Of a stretch of 35,322 bases of DNA, positions 15,902-25,478 are shown in pieces. The stretch is from Pseudomonas sp. H1h (lineage in GTDB: Bacteria > Pseudomonadota > Gammaproteobacteria > Pseudomonadales > Pseudomonadaceae). Made by a program: the position numbers and the translations under genes. The stretch spans positions 1-35,322 of the forward strand of contig NZ_AYMJ01000037.1 in assembly GCF_000633255.1 (NCBI RefSeq), read 5' to 3'. Each line of letters opens with the position of its first letter. The first letter of the stretch is position 1. The notes under the pieces are model-generated. The model was not told where the DNA came from and did not search any database. It saw only the letters and a program-made list of their open reading frames with translations.

Positions 15902-16146
15902 CCGCCCCCCCTTTCCCAGCATTAGCCGGCGCTGCGGGCCGGACAAGGGGCGCGACTCTAGCGGGCTGTGGCTGGCATTTCAAATCCGGGTGTGCCATGT
16001 GCCCTATCCTTCTGCTAACTGTCCATCCGTAGCCTTAACCTCACACCAATAGCGTTCAACTTGTAATGCACGTGATGGCCCGATAGCAGTACAGTATCCA
16101 GTCAGAAATGACAGTATTGGCTATTCAATTTCATGATGGAGAGTAA

Positions 16147-16719
16147 ATGAGGCTACCCCCCCTGAAATCATTGTTGACCTCTATGCGCAGTTACGGCTCG
16201 GATCGCAACGGCAAAATCGTTGCGTGGTTAGTGATGATGGTGATTGCGCTTGCATCCGCTGTATACGCTTATAAGGGATACAAGTTGACCCGAGATGGCA
16301 GTGATCCCTTTGCGCAGACATGTGCAGCCGTCGTAGATGCACGATCTTCGTTTCTTGAAGTGGGGGCTGAAGCGATGTCCCGCACAGAGCCGGGACGCTC
16401 CAAGTCTAGGGATCAGCTGGAGCATGATGTGCGAAAAGTCACGGAATTCGCCAATCGCAGTGATGATCCGGTCATCAGGGTAGCGGCGACAAATATTCGC
16501 ATCTCGCTCGCACGTGGGCTTAACTTGACACCCGAACAGGCAGGGGATGACATTTCAAAAATGAAACTTTGCCTTATTGAAAGGTTTTTCGATGAGTCAG
16601 AAGTCATCGCAAGCAAGTGCAGGGAAGAAGGCCTTCCTGCCACGCCCAAACCCCTCAGTGGTTTCGGTGCCGGCCCCCTTCATTCGATCTGTGAAGATCT
16701 TTTTACGAGCGGAATGTAG
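16147..16719 (+). CDS. Hypothetical membrane-anchored protein
   Basis: GGAG lies 6 bases upstream of the ATG. The 190-residue product has a short basic N-terminus, one membrane helix (about residues 23-43, KIVAWLVMMVIALASAVYAY) and a charged soluble domain with four cysteines. I recognise no family. The gene has a lower GC content and different codon use than its neighbours, which could indicate recent acquisition. Upstream (16091-16117) the sequence ACAGTAT occurs twice exactly 20 bases apart. No clear partner gene is adjacent. Confidence 0.65.
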   Translation: MRLPPLKSLLTSMRSYGSDRNGKIVAWLVMMVIALASAVYAYKGYKLTRDGSDPFAQTCAAVVDARSSFLEVGAEAMSRTEPGRSKSRDQLEHDVRKVTEFANRSDDPVIRVAATNIRISLARGLNLTPEQAGDDISKMKLCLIERFFDESEVIASKCREEGLPATPKPLSGFGAGPLHSICEDLFTSGM

Positions 16720-16791
16720 CAGCCGGATCTGACGTTGCGCCCGCGCAGAGGGCTGCAATCACATAGCGATTCAGTCAAGGAAGACCCCCCT

Positions 16792-17823
16792 TTGAAAACA
16801 GCACTCGGCGTCCTGTTCCTGATCGGCCTGAGCACTCACACTCTCGCTAATGCCAACCCCATCGGCTTCCACACCACAACCTTGGCGGACTCGCAGCGTC
16901 CGCTGGAAATGGTCGTCTGGTACCCGGCGACCACCACCGCGCCCGCACAATTGATCGACGACAGTCCGGTATTCCTCAGTGCGTCGGCAGTGCGCGATGC
17001 ACCACCGACGGCCGGCGAGCATCCGCTGGTGGTGCTGTCGCACGGTTACCGGGGTAACTGGAGCAATCAGATGTGGCTGGCGGCTGCCCTGGCCGATCAG
17101 GGTTACATCGTCGCAGCGGTCAACCACCCCGGCAGCACCACCCACGACCGCAGCCCGCAAGCCGCGGCGCAGTTGTGGCAGCGGCCGGTAGACCTGCGTC
17201 GGGCGATCGATGCGGTGGTAGCGCAGCCGGGGCAATTTGGTGCGGTTGCGCCGCGACACATTGCCGTCGTCGGCCACTCGCTCGGTGGCTGGACGGCCCT
17301 GGAAATCGCCGGCGCACGCTTCGACCCCGAGCGCTTTGCCGAGGACTGCAAGGTCCATTCGAAGCTGTCCAGTTGCAAGGTCTACCAGACAATGAATCCG
17401 GCCAGCACCTCGCAAGCCAAAGCCCAACTGGCTGCCGACATGCGCTACAACGCGGTCACGGCCATCGTCTCGCTGGACCTGGGCCTGTCACGCGGCATGA
17501 CCGACGCAAGCCTCGCGGCGCTGGACGTACCGACGCTGGTGATCGCCGCCGGCGCCCCGTCCGAAGATCTGCCCGCGCAACTGGAGTCCGCCAATCTTGT
17601 TGAACGTCTGCCACAGGCCACCACGCGTTATGTCGAGATCAGCGACGCCACCCACTTCAGTTTCATGTCGATCTGCAAACCGGGCGCGATCGAGATGCTC
17701 GAGGAAGATGCTCCGGGCGATGGCATCATTTGCCGCGATGGCGACAAGGCGCGCCCGCGTGAGGTCATCCAGCAGCAAGTGGTCGCACTGATCAGCGATT
17801 TCCTGGCGACGCCGAAGCCATGA
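16792..17823 (+). CDS. Exported alpha/beta hydrolase (dienelactone hydrolase/PAF-acetylhydrolase-like)
   Basis: A TTG start at 16792, with AAGGA 10 bases upstream, gives a 343-residue protein with a signal peptide (KTALGVLFLIGLSTHTLANA). The catalytic nucleophile is in GHSLGGW, and a late histidine is in DATHFSF. An early VVLSHGYRG forms the oxyanion region. This pattern resembles predicted esterases of the dienelactone-hydrolase/PAF-acetylhydrolase type. The frame extends upstream to 16735 but that part lacks a signal sequence. The stop overlaps the start of the next gene by four bases (ATGA), so the two are translationally coupled. Confidence 0.8.
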   Translation: MKTALGVLFLIGLSTHTLANANPIGFHTTTLADSQRPLEMVVWYPATTTAPAQLIDDSPVFLSASAVRDAPPTAGEHPLVVLSHGYRGNWSNQMWLAAALADQGYIVAAVNHPGSTTHDRSPQAAAQLWQRPVDLRRAIDAVVAQPGQFGAVAPRHIAVVGHSLGGWTALEIAGARFDPERFAEDCKVHSKLSSCKVYQTMNPASTSQAKAQLAADMRYNAVTAIVSLDLGLSRGMTDASLAALDVPTLVIAAGAPSEDLPAQLESANLVERLPQATTRYVEISDATHFSFMSICKPGAIEMLEEDAPGDGIICRDGDKARPREVIQQQVVALISDFLATPKP

Positions 17824-18500
17824 TCGACAGCGAGCAACTTCATCGAGAGGGCTACGCGCTGCTGCGCCAGGCGATCCCTTTGGAGTGGCTCGCCGAGCTT
17901 CGCGCGGTGTTCGATGCGAATCTGAAACCGTCGCAGCAATGGCCGGTTCCGCGCGGCATGGACTGGCGACATGCGCAGCTGGATCTGGATTCCTTGGTTC
18001 AAGCGGTGTGTCGATTGCCGGCCGTTCTGGCGGTGGCCGGCGAGTTGATTGGCGAACGCTTCTTTCTGGCCCAGGTTGAAGGTCGCGAGCCGCTGGCTGG
18101 TGGCGGCCATCAGCAACTGCACCGCGATTTGTCGAGCAAAAGACCCGGTGACATGGTCAACGCCATCGCCTTCTTCGACGACTATGGTCCCGACAACGGT
18201 GCCACCCGCCTCGTCCCGGGCAGCCATCGGCCTTTGCCGCAACAGTCGTCACTGGAGTTCACTGACGAGAGCGCTGCGGTGCAACTGGCAGGCGCTGCGG
18301 GCGACATTCTGGTGTTTGATGTCGATCTGGTGCACGCGGGCAGTCGCAACGCAAGTGGCGCCCGCCGGCGTTCGATTCTGATCAGCTACTGCGCACAGTC
18401 GTTGCAGGCGACGCATCTGGAAACTGCAGATCTGCGAGGTGTTCGCATGGACACCCGCGAGCAATTTGATCCTGCGCAGTTTCGCCAGGTCAGGCCATAG
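17820..18500 (+). CDS. Phytanoyl-CoA dioxygenase family protein
   Basis: The 226-residue protein has the Fe(II)/2-oxoglutarate dioxygenase metal site: H101-x-D103 in LHRDLSS, and a distal histidine H172 in VHAGSRN, with a following arginine for 2-oxoglutarate (ARRRS). The motif RLVPGSHRP is typical of the PhyH family. Its substrate is unknown. Its ATG overlaps the stop of the exported hydrolase gene, yet it has no signal peptide, so the coupling does not imply the same compartment. Confidence 0.82.
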   Translation: MIDSEQLHREGYALLRQAIPLEWLAELRAVFDANLKPSQQWPVPRGMDWRHAQLDLDSLVQAVCRLPAVLAVAGELIGERFFLAQVEGREPLAGGGHQQLHRDLSSKRPGDMVNAIAFFDDYGPDNGATRLVPGSHRPLPQQSSLEFTDESAAVQLAGAAGDILVFDVDLVHAGSRNASGARRRSILISYCAQSLQATHLETADLRGVRMDTREQFDPAQFRQVRP

Positions 18501-18524
18501 TCCGGCGCCGTGCGCAAAGGTCGG

Positions 18525-18560
18525 CAGCAACCGGAACGCAACCCTGCGCGCCGGTTGCTG
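18525..18560. terminator. Hairpin between convergent genes
   Basis: CAGCAACCGG (18525-18534) pairs perfectly with CCGGTTGCTG (18551-18560) around a 16-base loop. It sits between the stop of the dioxygenase gene and the end of the convergent cusF gene. No T tract is present, so it is only a moderate candidate bidirectional terminator. Confidence 0.4.
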
Positions 18561-18573
18561 ATGACCTCAGCCG

Positions 18574-18924
18574 TTATTTGCTGATCGACACGATCGTCGC
18601 TCTGTTCCCCTCCATCCGGAAGGAAAACGTCACACGATCCCCCACCACCAGGCCGTTCAACTGAGCGGGCGTCACGGCAAACGCCATCGTCATCGGCGGC
18701 CACTGCAACGCCGCAACAGCGCCATGCGCGAGGGTCACCGTGTGGCTTGCCGGATCAATCGCCTTGATCGTTCCCTCGGCACTGGCCACAGGGGTTTGCT
18801 GCGTTTGCTGCTGCATGTCCATGCCTGGCATATCGTCCATTTTCATTGCGGATTGATCTTCTGCGTGGCTCGCAGACGCGAACAGGAAGAGACTGCCGGC
18901 TACTGCAACGAGTGTCAGTTTCAT
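18574..18924 (-). CDS. cusF: Periplasmic copper/silver chaperone CusF-like
   Basis: The 116-residue protein has a signal peptide (MKLTLVAVAGSLFLFASASHA) and a Met-rich linker. Its C-terminal OB-fold carries H67, W75, M78 and M80 in the motif WPPMTM. That His-Trp-Met-Met spacing (+8, +3, +2) is the same as the Cu(I)/Ag(I) site of E. coli CusF. It should deliver Cu(I) or Ag(I) to the CusCBA pump in the periplasm. The ATG overlaps the stop of cusA by four bases, so its translation may depend on ribosomes finishing cusA, which is frameshifted in this sequence. Confidence 0.9.
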   Translation of the reverse strand: MKLTLVAVAGSLFLFASASHAEDQSAMKMDDMPGMDMQQQTQQTPVASAEGTIKAIDPASHTVTLAHGAVAALQWPPMTMAFAVTPAQLNGLVVGDRVTFSFRMEGNRATIVSISK

Positions 18925-21900
18925 CGGGTTTTTCCTTCAAGGGTGGAGGGTTCAACATCGAGGGTACGACGGCGCATCAGGCGATACGCCGCCGGGATGA
19001 CAAACAGCGAAAGCAACGGCGCCGTGAGCATGCCGCCAACCATGGGGGCAGCGATCCGGCTCATGACTTCGCTACCGGCGCCGCTGCCCAGCAGAATCGG
19101 CAACAGGCCAGCGATGATGACGGCCACGGTCATGGCTTTTGGGCGAACCCGTTGCACAGCGCCTTCACCAATCGCCGCAAGCAAACTTCGATCAGAGTGC
19201 TCGCCAAGGTCATTGCGTGCAGCCCATGCCTGCTTGAGGTACAGCAACATGATGACCCCAAACTCGGCGGAAACGCCGGCCAGTGCGATAAAACCGACGC
19301 CCGTGGCCACCGACAGGTTGTACCCCAGCCAATAGAGAAACCATGCGCCCCCCGTCAACGCGAACGGCAACGTGGCCATGATCAGTGCCGCCTCATCGAA
19401 ACGCTTGAAGGTCAGGTACAGCAGCACAAAAATGATCGCCAGCGTCGCCGGCACGACTATTTTGAGTCGCGCATTGGCCCGTTCGAGAAACTCGAACTGC
19501 CCCGAGTAACTCAGGCTCATACCCGGCTGCAGCTTGACCTGCGCATTGACTGCCTCGCGCAGGTCAGCGACCACCGCCGCAATGTCCCTGCCGCGCACAT
19601 CGATGTACACCCAGCCTGACAACCGCGCATTCTCGCTCTTGAGCATCGGCGGTCCCTGCGTGATGCTGATTTTCGCCACGGTGCCGAGGGTGATCTGGCT
19701 GCCGTTCGCGGTGTAGATCGGCAACTGCGCCAAGGCCTGCGGCGAATCGCGCCACTCACGCGGATAACGCAGATTGATCGGAAAGCGCGCCAGCCCTTCG
19801 ACGGTCTCCCCGACATTTTCGCCACCAATGGCGCCACTGACGATCGACTGCACATCGGCGATGTTCAAGCCATAACGGGCAGCGGCCTGACGGTCGATAT
19901 CCACATCGACGTAGCGGCCTCCGGTCAGCCGCTCCGCCAGCGCCGAACTGACGCCGGGCACGTCCCTGGCAACCCGTTCGACCGCCTGGGTCACCGCGTC
20001 GATGTCCGCGATGCGACTGCCGGCGACTTTTACGCCGACCGGGCTTTTGATACCGGTGGCGAGCATATCGATGCGATTGCGGATCGGCGCAATCCAGATG
20101 TTGGTCAAGCCAGGTACACGCACCACGCGATCAAGCTCCTCCACCAGTTTTTCCTGGGTCATTCCCGGGCGCCACTGGTCGTGAGGCTTGAATGCAATGG
20201 TGGTCTCGAACATTTCCAGGGGCGCCGGATCCGTCGCCGTTTCAGCACGGCCCGCCTTGCCAAAGACGTGCTCGACCTCCGGAACGGTCTTGATCAGGCG
20301 GTCCGTGAGTTGCAGCAGTTGCGCGGCTTTCTGCGCCGACAACCCCGGCAACGCTGACGGCATATAGAGCAGGTCGCCCTCGTCCAGCGGCGGAAGAAAT
20401 TCACCCCCCAAACGCGACAGTGGCCATAACGCACTGGCCAACACCAGCAACGCCACCAGGAGGGTCAGCTTCGGCCACCGCAATACCGCATCCAGCGCGG
20501 GCTGGTACAGCCCGATCAGCCAACGATTCAACGGATTCTGCCGCTCACCGGGGATGCGCCCGCGAATCCAGTACCCCATCAACACCGGAACCAGCGTCAC
20601 CGACAATCCGGCCGCTGCCGCCATGGCCCAGGTTTTGGTAAAGGCCAGTGGAGCGAACAGTCGCCCCTCCTGGGCTTGTAAGGTGAACACCGGAATGAAC
20701 GACAGCGTGATGATCAGCAGACAGAAAAACAGCGCCGGCCCGACTTCCTGCGCCGCGTCCGTAATGACCCGCCAACGCGGCTCACCTTCCAACGCCTGCC
20801 CGGGATTGGCCGCATGCCACGCTTCGATCTTTTTGTGGGCATTTTCGATCATCACCACGGCGGCATCGACCATGGCACCAATGCGATGGCAATGCCACCG
20901 AGCGACATGATGTTGGCGTTGATCCCCTGATAATGCATGACGATGAAGGCCATCAGCACACCCACCGGCAGGGAGATGATCGCCACCAGCGATGAGCGCA
21001 CATGCCACAGGAAAATCCCGCAGACCAACGCGACGACGATGAATTCCTCGAGCAGTTTGTGGCTGAGGTTTTCCACGGCATGATCAATCAACGTGCTGCG
21101 ATCGTAGGTCGTGACGATTTCCACGCCGGGCGGCAGACTGCTTTTCAGTTCATCGAGTTTGCGCTTGACCGCCGCAATGGTCTGGCGAGCGTTCTTGCCG
21201 CTGCGCAACACCACCACGCCGCCAACCGTCTCGCCCTCGCCATCGAGTTCACTGATACCACGGCGCATTTCCGGGCCCAGTTGAATCGTCGCCACATCAC
21301 CCAGGGTCACCGGGGCACCGCCGGCACCCAGTTTGAGCGGGATCGCCCGGAAGTCATCCAGCGTCTTCAGGTAGCCTGATGCGCGCACAATGAACTCGGT
21401 CTCCGCCATCTCCAGCACCGCCCCGCCCGTCTCCTGATTGGCCTTGCCGATCGCCTCGCCGACCTGTGCCTGGGTGATGCCGGAAGCGGCCAGTTTGAGC
21501 GGATCGAGCTGCACCTGATACTGCTTGACCATGCCGCCCACCGTGGCCACTTCGGCGACGTTGGGCAGGGTCTTGAGTTCGAACTTGAGGAACCAGTCCT
21601 GCAGTGCGCGCAGCTGTGCGAGATCATGTCCTGCGGTGCGGTCCACCAAGGCGTACTGGAAGATCCAGCCGACGCCTGTCGCGTCAGGGCCCAGCGCCGG
21701 TCTGGCAGCGGCCGGCAAGCGGCTCTGGATCTGGCTCAGGTATTCCAGCACTCGCGAGCGTGCCCAGTACGGGTCGGTGCCATCTTCGAACAGCACGTAA
21801 ACGAAGCTGTCACCAAAGAACGAATAACCGCGCACGGTCTTCGCCCCCGGCACCGAGAGCATGGTCGTGGCCAGCGGGTAAGTGACTTGATTCTCGACAA

Positions 21901-22078
21901 TCTGCGGCGCCTGCCCCGCAAAAGGCGTGCGAATGATCACTTGCACGTCGGACAGATCCGGCAGTGCATCAATCGACGTGTTCTGTACCGACCACACGCC
22001 CCATGCACTGACAAACAGTGTCGCCAGCAGGACGAGCAAGCGATTGGCCACGGACCAGCGAATAAGCGCGGCGATCAT
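18921..22078 (-). pseudogene. cusA: CusA-like RND copper/silver efflux pump, interrupted by a frameshift
   Basis: Two overlapping frames together make a complete CusA (about 1052 residues). The first part (22078 downward) runs through LPDLSDVQVIIRT, MSVPGAKTVRGYS-like segments and FLWHVRSSLVAIISLPVGVL to GGIAIAL, then goes out of frame and stops after PWSMPPW. The second part resumes at IGAMVDAAVVMIENAHKK, the acidic membrane segment of heavy-metal RND pumps, and runs to the end. At the plus-strand position 20882 CCAATGCG appears where CCAATTGCG would keep the frame, a one-base deletion. A true mutation would truncate the pump; a sequencing error is also possible. Neighbours cusB, cusC and cusF are intact. 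Confidence 0.88.
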
Positions 22079-23322
22079 GGCCGGGCCTCCATGCTGTCCG
22101 TGCCATCACCTGCAACGATGCCCTTGAGGCTGGCCTGCGAATCGAGCAGGAACTGGCCCGACGTCACCACTTGCTGGCCTTCCTCCAGGCCCTTCAAGAT
22201 CACCGTTTTGCCCGCGCTTTCCTCGCCGATTTGCACGTGCACCGGCCGGTAATGCCCGGCGGCTTCGGCCAGCATCACCAGGTCCCGGCGCCCCGTGCGA
22301 ATCACCGCTTCGCTCGGCACCCACAAGACGCTGGCGGTGCCTGTCTGCTGCAGGCTGACCTGCGCGGTCATGCCTGGCCGCAGGCGTTCATCTGGATTAA
22401 GCAGCTCAACCCGCACACGCAGGGTCCGACTGTCTGCATTGGCCTGCGGCAAGATGGCGTCGATGCGGCCCTTGAGCGTGGCGCCCGGGAACGCCGGCAG
22501 ACGGGCCTCGACGGCTTGCCCCACGGAGAGTGCTGCGCCTTCGGATTCGGGCACGGCCACCGCCAGCCAGACACGGCTCAAGCCGTTGACCCGCGCCAGT
22601 GTTTCGCCTGTCGCGACGGTCATGCCCACACGAACATTCAGCTCCTGCAACACACCCGCCCGCGGGCTGGTGAGCGTCAGATAAGGCGCAACCTTGCCCT
22701 GCCGCTCAACCCGGGCAATCAGCATATCGGGCATTCCTGTGAGGCGCAGTCGCTGACGGGCAGCCCGCAACAAACCGGCATCACCGCTGCGTTTCATGGC
22801 CAGAAACTCGGTCTGGGCCGCCGCCCACTCAGGCACAAGAATGTCCGCCAGCGCCGCGTTGGCCTTGAGGACATCGCCGGGCGCATGGTCATAGACGCGC
22901 TCGACAAAACCCGGCGTGCGTGCCTGAACCACTGCAACGTCACGCTCGTTGAACCCCACAATCGCACTGACATCAAGGCTGGAACTGAAGAACCCGCGCC
23001 TGACCGGCGCCGAACGCATGCCGAGATTTTGCGCCACTGCCGGATCGATATTCACCGTCGCGCGGTCATCCGCCCCGCTGGCGTATTGCGGCACCAACTG
23101 CATGTCCATGAAGGGTGACTTGCCCGGTTTATCGAACTTTTGCTGCGGGTACATCGGGTCGTACCAATACAGCGCCTTGCGTTCGGCCGGGGCATTGGCA
23201 CTCTGCGCTGCTGCCATTTCAGTTGATTCGTCCATCTGCAAGTGCGCCGCCCGGTAACCACCGACGCCGCCCAGCAACAGCGAAATGCCCGCCAACACCC
23301 ACCTGTTTCCCTTGAGGTTCAT
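22075..23322 (-). CDS. cusB: CusB-like periplasmic adaptor of the copper/silver efflux pump
   Basis: The 415-residue protein has an N-terminal membrane anchor or signal segment (residues 8-25) and a heavy-metal-binding domain at about 51-80 with the pattern YWYDPMYP...GKSPFMDMQLVP. Then come the lipoyl, helical hairpin and beta-barrel domains of membrane-fusion proteins (GFVERVYDHAPGDVLKANAAL; SRVWLAVAVPE). It links the inner-membrane pump CusA to the outer-membrane channel and binds Cu(I)/Ag(I) through methionines. Its ATG overlaps the cusC stop and its stop overlaps the cusA start (ATGA in each case). Confidence 0.92.
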   Translation of the reverse strand: MNLKGNRWVLAGISLLLGGVGGYRAAHLQMDESTEMAAAQSANAPAERKALYWYDPMYPQQKFDKPGKSPFMDMQLVPQYASGADDRATVNIDPAVAQNLGMRSAPVRRGFFSSSLDVSAIVGFNERDVAVVQARTPGFVERVYDHAPGDVLKANAALADILVPEWAAAQTEFLAMKRSGDAGLLRAARQRLRLTGMPDMLIARVERQGKVAPYLTLTSPRAGVLQELNVRVGMTVATGETLARVNGLSRVWLAVAVPESEGAALSVGQAVEARLPAFPGATLKGRIDAILPQANADSRTLRVRVELLNPDERLRPGMTAQVSLQQTGTASVLWVPSEAVIRTGRRDLVMLAEAAGHYRPVHVQIGEESAGKTVILKGLEEGQQVVTSGQFLLDSQASLKGIVAGDGTDSMEARP

Positions 23323-24575
23323 TGGCCGCTCTCCCCGTAAGCAAAATAAAGCCGCGCATTGCTCAGCGCTCGTTGCGCTTGCACATCGACCTGTTTCAGG
23401 CGCGCCTGGATCAGCTCGCGCCGGGCCGCCACCACCGCATTCAAATCGCCCTTGCCGGCGCGATAGCTCGCCATGCTCAACTCGACCTTCTCCCGGGCCA
23501 GCGGCAACAGGCTATCCTCGCTGCGGTGCATCGCCCGATCGAGCTGTTCATAGTCGGCCAGTTCACTTTCCAGTTGCTGGGTGTGCTCGCGCGACAAGGC
23601 ATCGCGCTCGGCCTCCAGCTGGTCGAGTTGCGCTTGCCTGGCGGCGATCACCGGGTTCTGTCGAGTCTCGGGGAACAACGGCAAGTCCCAGGACAACTGC
23701 ACGCTGACCATGTCGCCGAACTGGCGGTCACGATGCTGATAGTCCAGCTCCCAGCTCCAGTCGGACTTTTTCTGCGCCTGGGCCTCGTTGACTCTGGCCT
23801 GCGCCTCGCGAGTCATTGGCGCAAACGCCGCCAATTCTGGGTGGTGCTGCAGGTTGTGGGCGATGCCCGAGGTGTCCACCGGCCATTCGGGCAGTCGGCC
23901 CTGAGGCGTGGCATCCGCCACCGGACCAATCCAGCGCTTGAGCGCTGCCTGTGCCTGAGCACGCTGGCGAATCAAATCGTCCTGCTGCTCCGCCAGTTGT
24001 GCCGCCTCTTGCCGAGGCGTTACCGCATCCGCCGGTTGCGCACGACCACCGGCGATCTGCGCATTGACGGTTTCGGCGAGCAGGCGGTTTTCTTTGTAGA
24101 AGTCCTGGAACAATGCATTTTTGCGCTCCACCGCATAGCTGCTGATCCACGCCAATGCCGTGGACTGGCGCACATTCAGACGCTCGATCCGGCGTTCGGC
24201 TGCCGCGCGGTCAACAGCAGCACTGGCCACTTCGACACGCGCCTTGCGTTTGGCTTCGTTGGGCATTTCCTGACGGATTCCGACCATTTGCATGGTCATG
24301 AAATCAGCGTCGAGACTGCCGCGATTCGGGCCGCTGACGGGGTAGTTCTGCACCCCTAACAGCAGTTTCGGATCAGGTAATTCCCTGGCGGGAATGGCCG
24401 CGCTGCTGGCAGCGTGGATTTTTGCGTCTTGCGCGATCAGCGAAGGCGCCGTGTTTTCTGCCAGCCGCAAGGCTTCGTCGAGTGTCAACGCACTGGCGAA
24501 ACCCGGCCACGCCAACACGCTTGCCACAAGGCCTGCCACAAGCGGCCGCCCGGTGCAAAAGCACTTGGAGTTCAT
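23319..24575 (-). CDS. cusC: CusC-like outer-membrane efflux protein (TolC family)
   Basis: The ATG at 24575 has CAGGAA 8 bases upstream and yields a 418-residue protein with a signal peptide ending near FASALTLDEALRLAE. Two outer-membrane-efflux repeats follow, with the helical segments rich in Ala, Glu and Gln that build the periplasmic tunnel of TolC-family channels. The N-terminal cysteines are within the signal peptide and give no obvious lipobox. It forms the outer-membrane exit for the CusCBA pump. The stop overlaps the cusB start. Confidence 0.88.
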   Translation of the reverse strand: MNSKCFCTGRPLVAGLVASVLAWPGFASALTLDEALRLAENTAPSLIAQDAKIHAASSAAIPARELPDPKLLLGVQNYPVSGPNRGSLDADFMTMQMVGIRQEMPNEAKRKARVEVASAAVDRAAAERRIERLNVRQSTALAWISSYAVERKNALFQDFYKENRLLAETVNAQIAGGRAQPADAVTPRQEAAQLAEQQDDLIRQRAQAQAALKRWIGPVADATPQGRLPEWPVDTSGIAHNLQHHPELAAFAPMTREAQARVNEAQAQKKSDWSWELDYQHRDRQFGDMVSVQLSWDLPLFPETRQNPVIAARQAQLDQLEAERDALSREHTQQLESELADYEQLDRAMHRSEDSLLPLAREKVELSMASYRAGKGDLNAVVAARRELIQARLKQVDVQAQRALSNARLYFAYGESGQ

Positions 24576-24673
24576 GTTTACGATTCCTGTAATGAGCCAC
24601 TGCCCGCGTGAACGACACGCGCACAGCCAAGCCATCCCGATGGACCGGGATGAGGTTCAAATTGCGACAGGAA

Positions 24674-25015
24674 TCAAATGCGTGGCGGTCGCCATACCCC
24701 GGAAGGGGTCGAGACAGGGAAAGAATCGCCCGAAGGCATCAGTACGACGGGGCTGAACAGCGTCACGGCGGGCTTGATGATCGAGACCTCAAGCATGCCC
24801 CCAGTCTTGCACTCCTGCCCGGGCTTGCAGGGTTTACCGTGCTCGACCGGGCTTTTCATATCATTGCAGCAGTCCATGCCCATGCCATCCATCATCGCCA
24901 TGCCCATGGCTTGCATCGGGCACGGTTCACTCGGCACCTGAGTACCCGCCATCCCACTGAGGGGAAGCGCCAGGCTGATGACGAATATGAGCAATAACCG
25001 CAATGGGCGTTTCAT
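24674..25015 (-). CDS. Exported Met/Cys-rich protein of the cus operon
   Basis: The 113-residue protein has a signal peptide (MKRPLRLLLIFVISLALPLSG). Its mature part is loaded with possible copper ligands: C32, C49, C50, C63, C69, many methionines between residues 34 and 53 and one histidine at 59. The C-terminal half is hydrophobic and Pro-rich. As first gene of the cus operon, 98 bases before cusC, it probably binds Cu(I) or Ag(I) in the periplasm. I recognise no named family. The ribosome binding site is weak. Confidence 0.72.
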   Translation of the reverse strand: MKRPLRLLLIFVISLALPLSGMAGTQVPSEPCPMQAMGMAMMDGMGMDCCNDMKSPVEHGKPCKPGQECKTGGMLEVSIIKPAVTLFSPVVLMPSGDSFPVSTPSGVWRPPRI

Positions 25016-25062
25016 GGTGTTGGAGTGTAGTCCGCGGATCGTCGACTGCCTATGAGGTGCGC

Positions 25063-25091
25063 AAGATATGAACGGGTCAGGATTAAGGCAA
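25063..25091 (-). promoter_or_regulatory. Candidate promoter of the cus operon
   Basis: On the minus strand -35 TTGCCT (25086-25091) and -10 TATCTT (25063-25068) are separated by 17 bases, 48 bases upstream of the first cus gene. I could not identify a convincing CopR/CusR box around it. This is a plausible sigma70 promoter based on spacing and box similarity only. Confidence 0.35.
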
Positions 25092-25304
25092 CGTTACTGG
25101 GTAGCCCGTTGCACGACGATGACAAACTGGCCTCGAGTGACGTTCACGCTTACCATACTCACTGCTCGTATGACCGCCTCTTGCTGGATCAATCATGACC
25201 AGTCTCCAGTTCGTCTGCAGCCGCACCCGGTGGCGCCGCCGACCCTGGCTTTAATCCCCCACGCCCCGACTCCTTCTCAAGAACGCTCACGCCGAGTAGA
25301 AAAC

Positions 25305-25463
25305 ATGAACCGTCAAAAGAAACTGCAGCAGTTGTTCAAGGAAAAGGCCAAGAAGGCCAGCGCCAAACTGGCGCCGAAAAAGCCCAAGTACATCAGCAAG
25401 GCTGATCGATTGAAAATCGCTGCCGAAGCGGCGTTGGAGCCGGTCGAAACCACAGAGGGCTGA
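25305..25463 (+). CDS. DUF2986 family small basic protein
   Basis: The ATG at 25305 gives a 52-residue, lysine-rich protein beginning MNRQKKLQQLFKEKAKK and containing the PKYISKADR motif, which fits the DUF2986 family of small bacterial proteins. The longer open frame upstream (from 25068) is not protein-like. The function of the family is unknown; its charge suggests nucleic-acid or ribosome contact, which is inference. A GAGTAGAAA stretch lies upstream of the start. Confidence 0.75.
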   Translation: MNRQKKLQQLFKEKAKKASAKLAPKKPKYISKADRLKIAAEAALEPVETTEG

Positions 25464-25478
25464 TCCGCTCCACGCGCC

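Noticed and set aside
14990..15925. Plus-strand open frame opposite trmK
   Set aside because: trmK is supported by motifs on the other strand; this frame has no recognisable domain and is an expected shadow.
24576..24673. Riboswitch or terminator between the Met/Cys-rich gene and cusC
   Set aside because: I saw no convincing conserved riboswitch core or stem with a T tract in this 98-base gap.
25068..25304. N-terminal extension of the DUF2986 gene
   Set aside because: The 79 extra codons are not protein-like and the family begins at MNRQKK.
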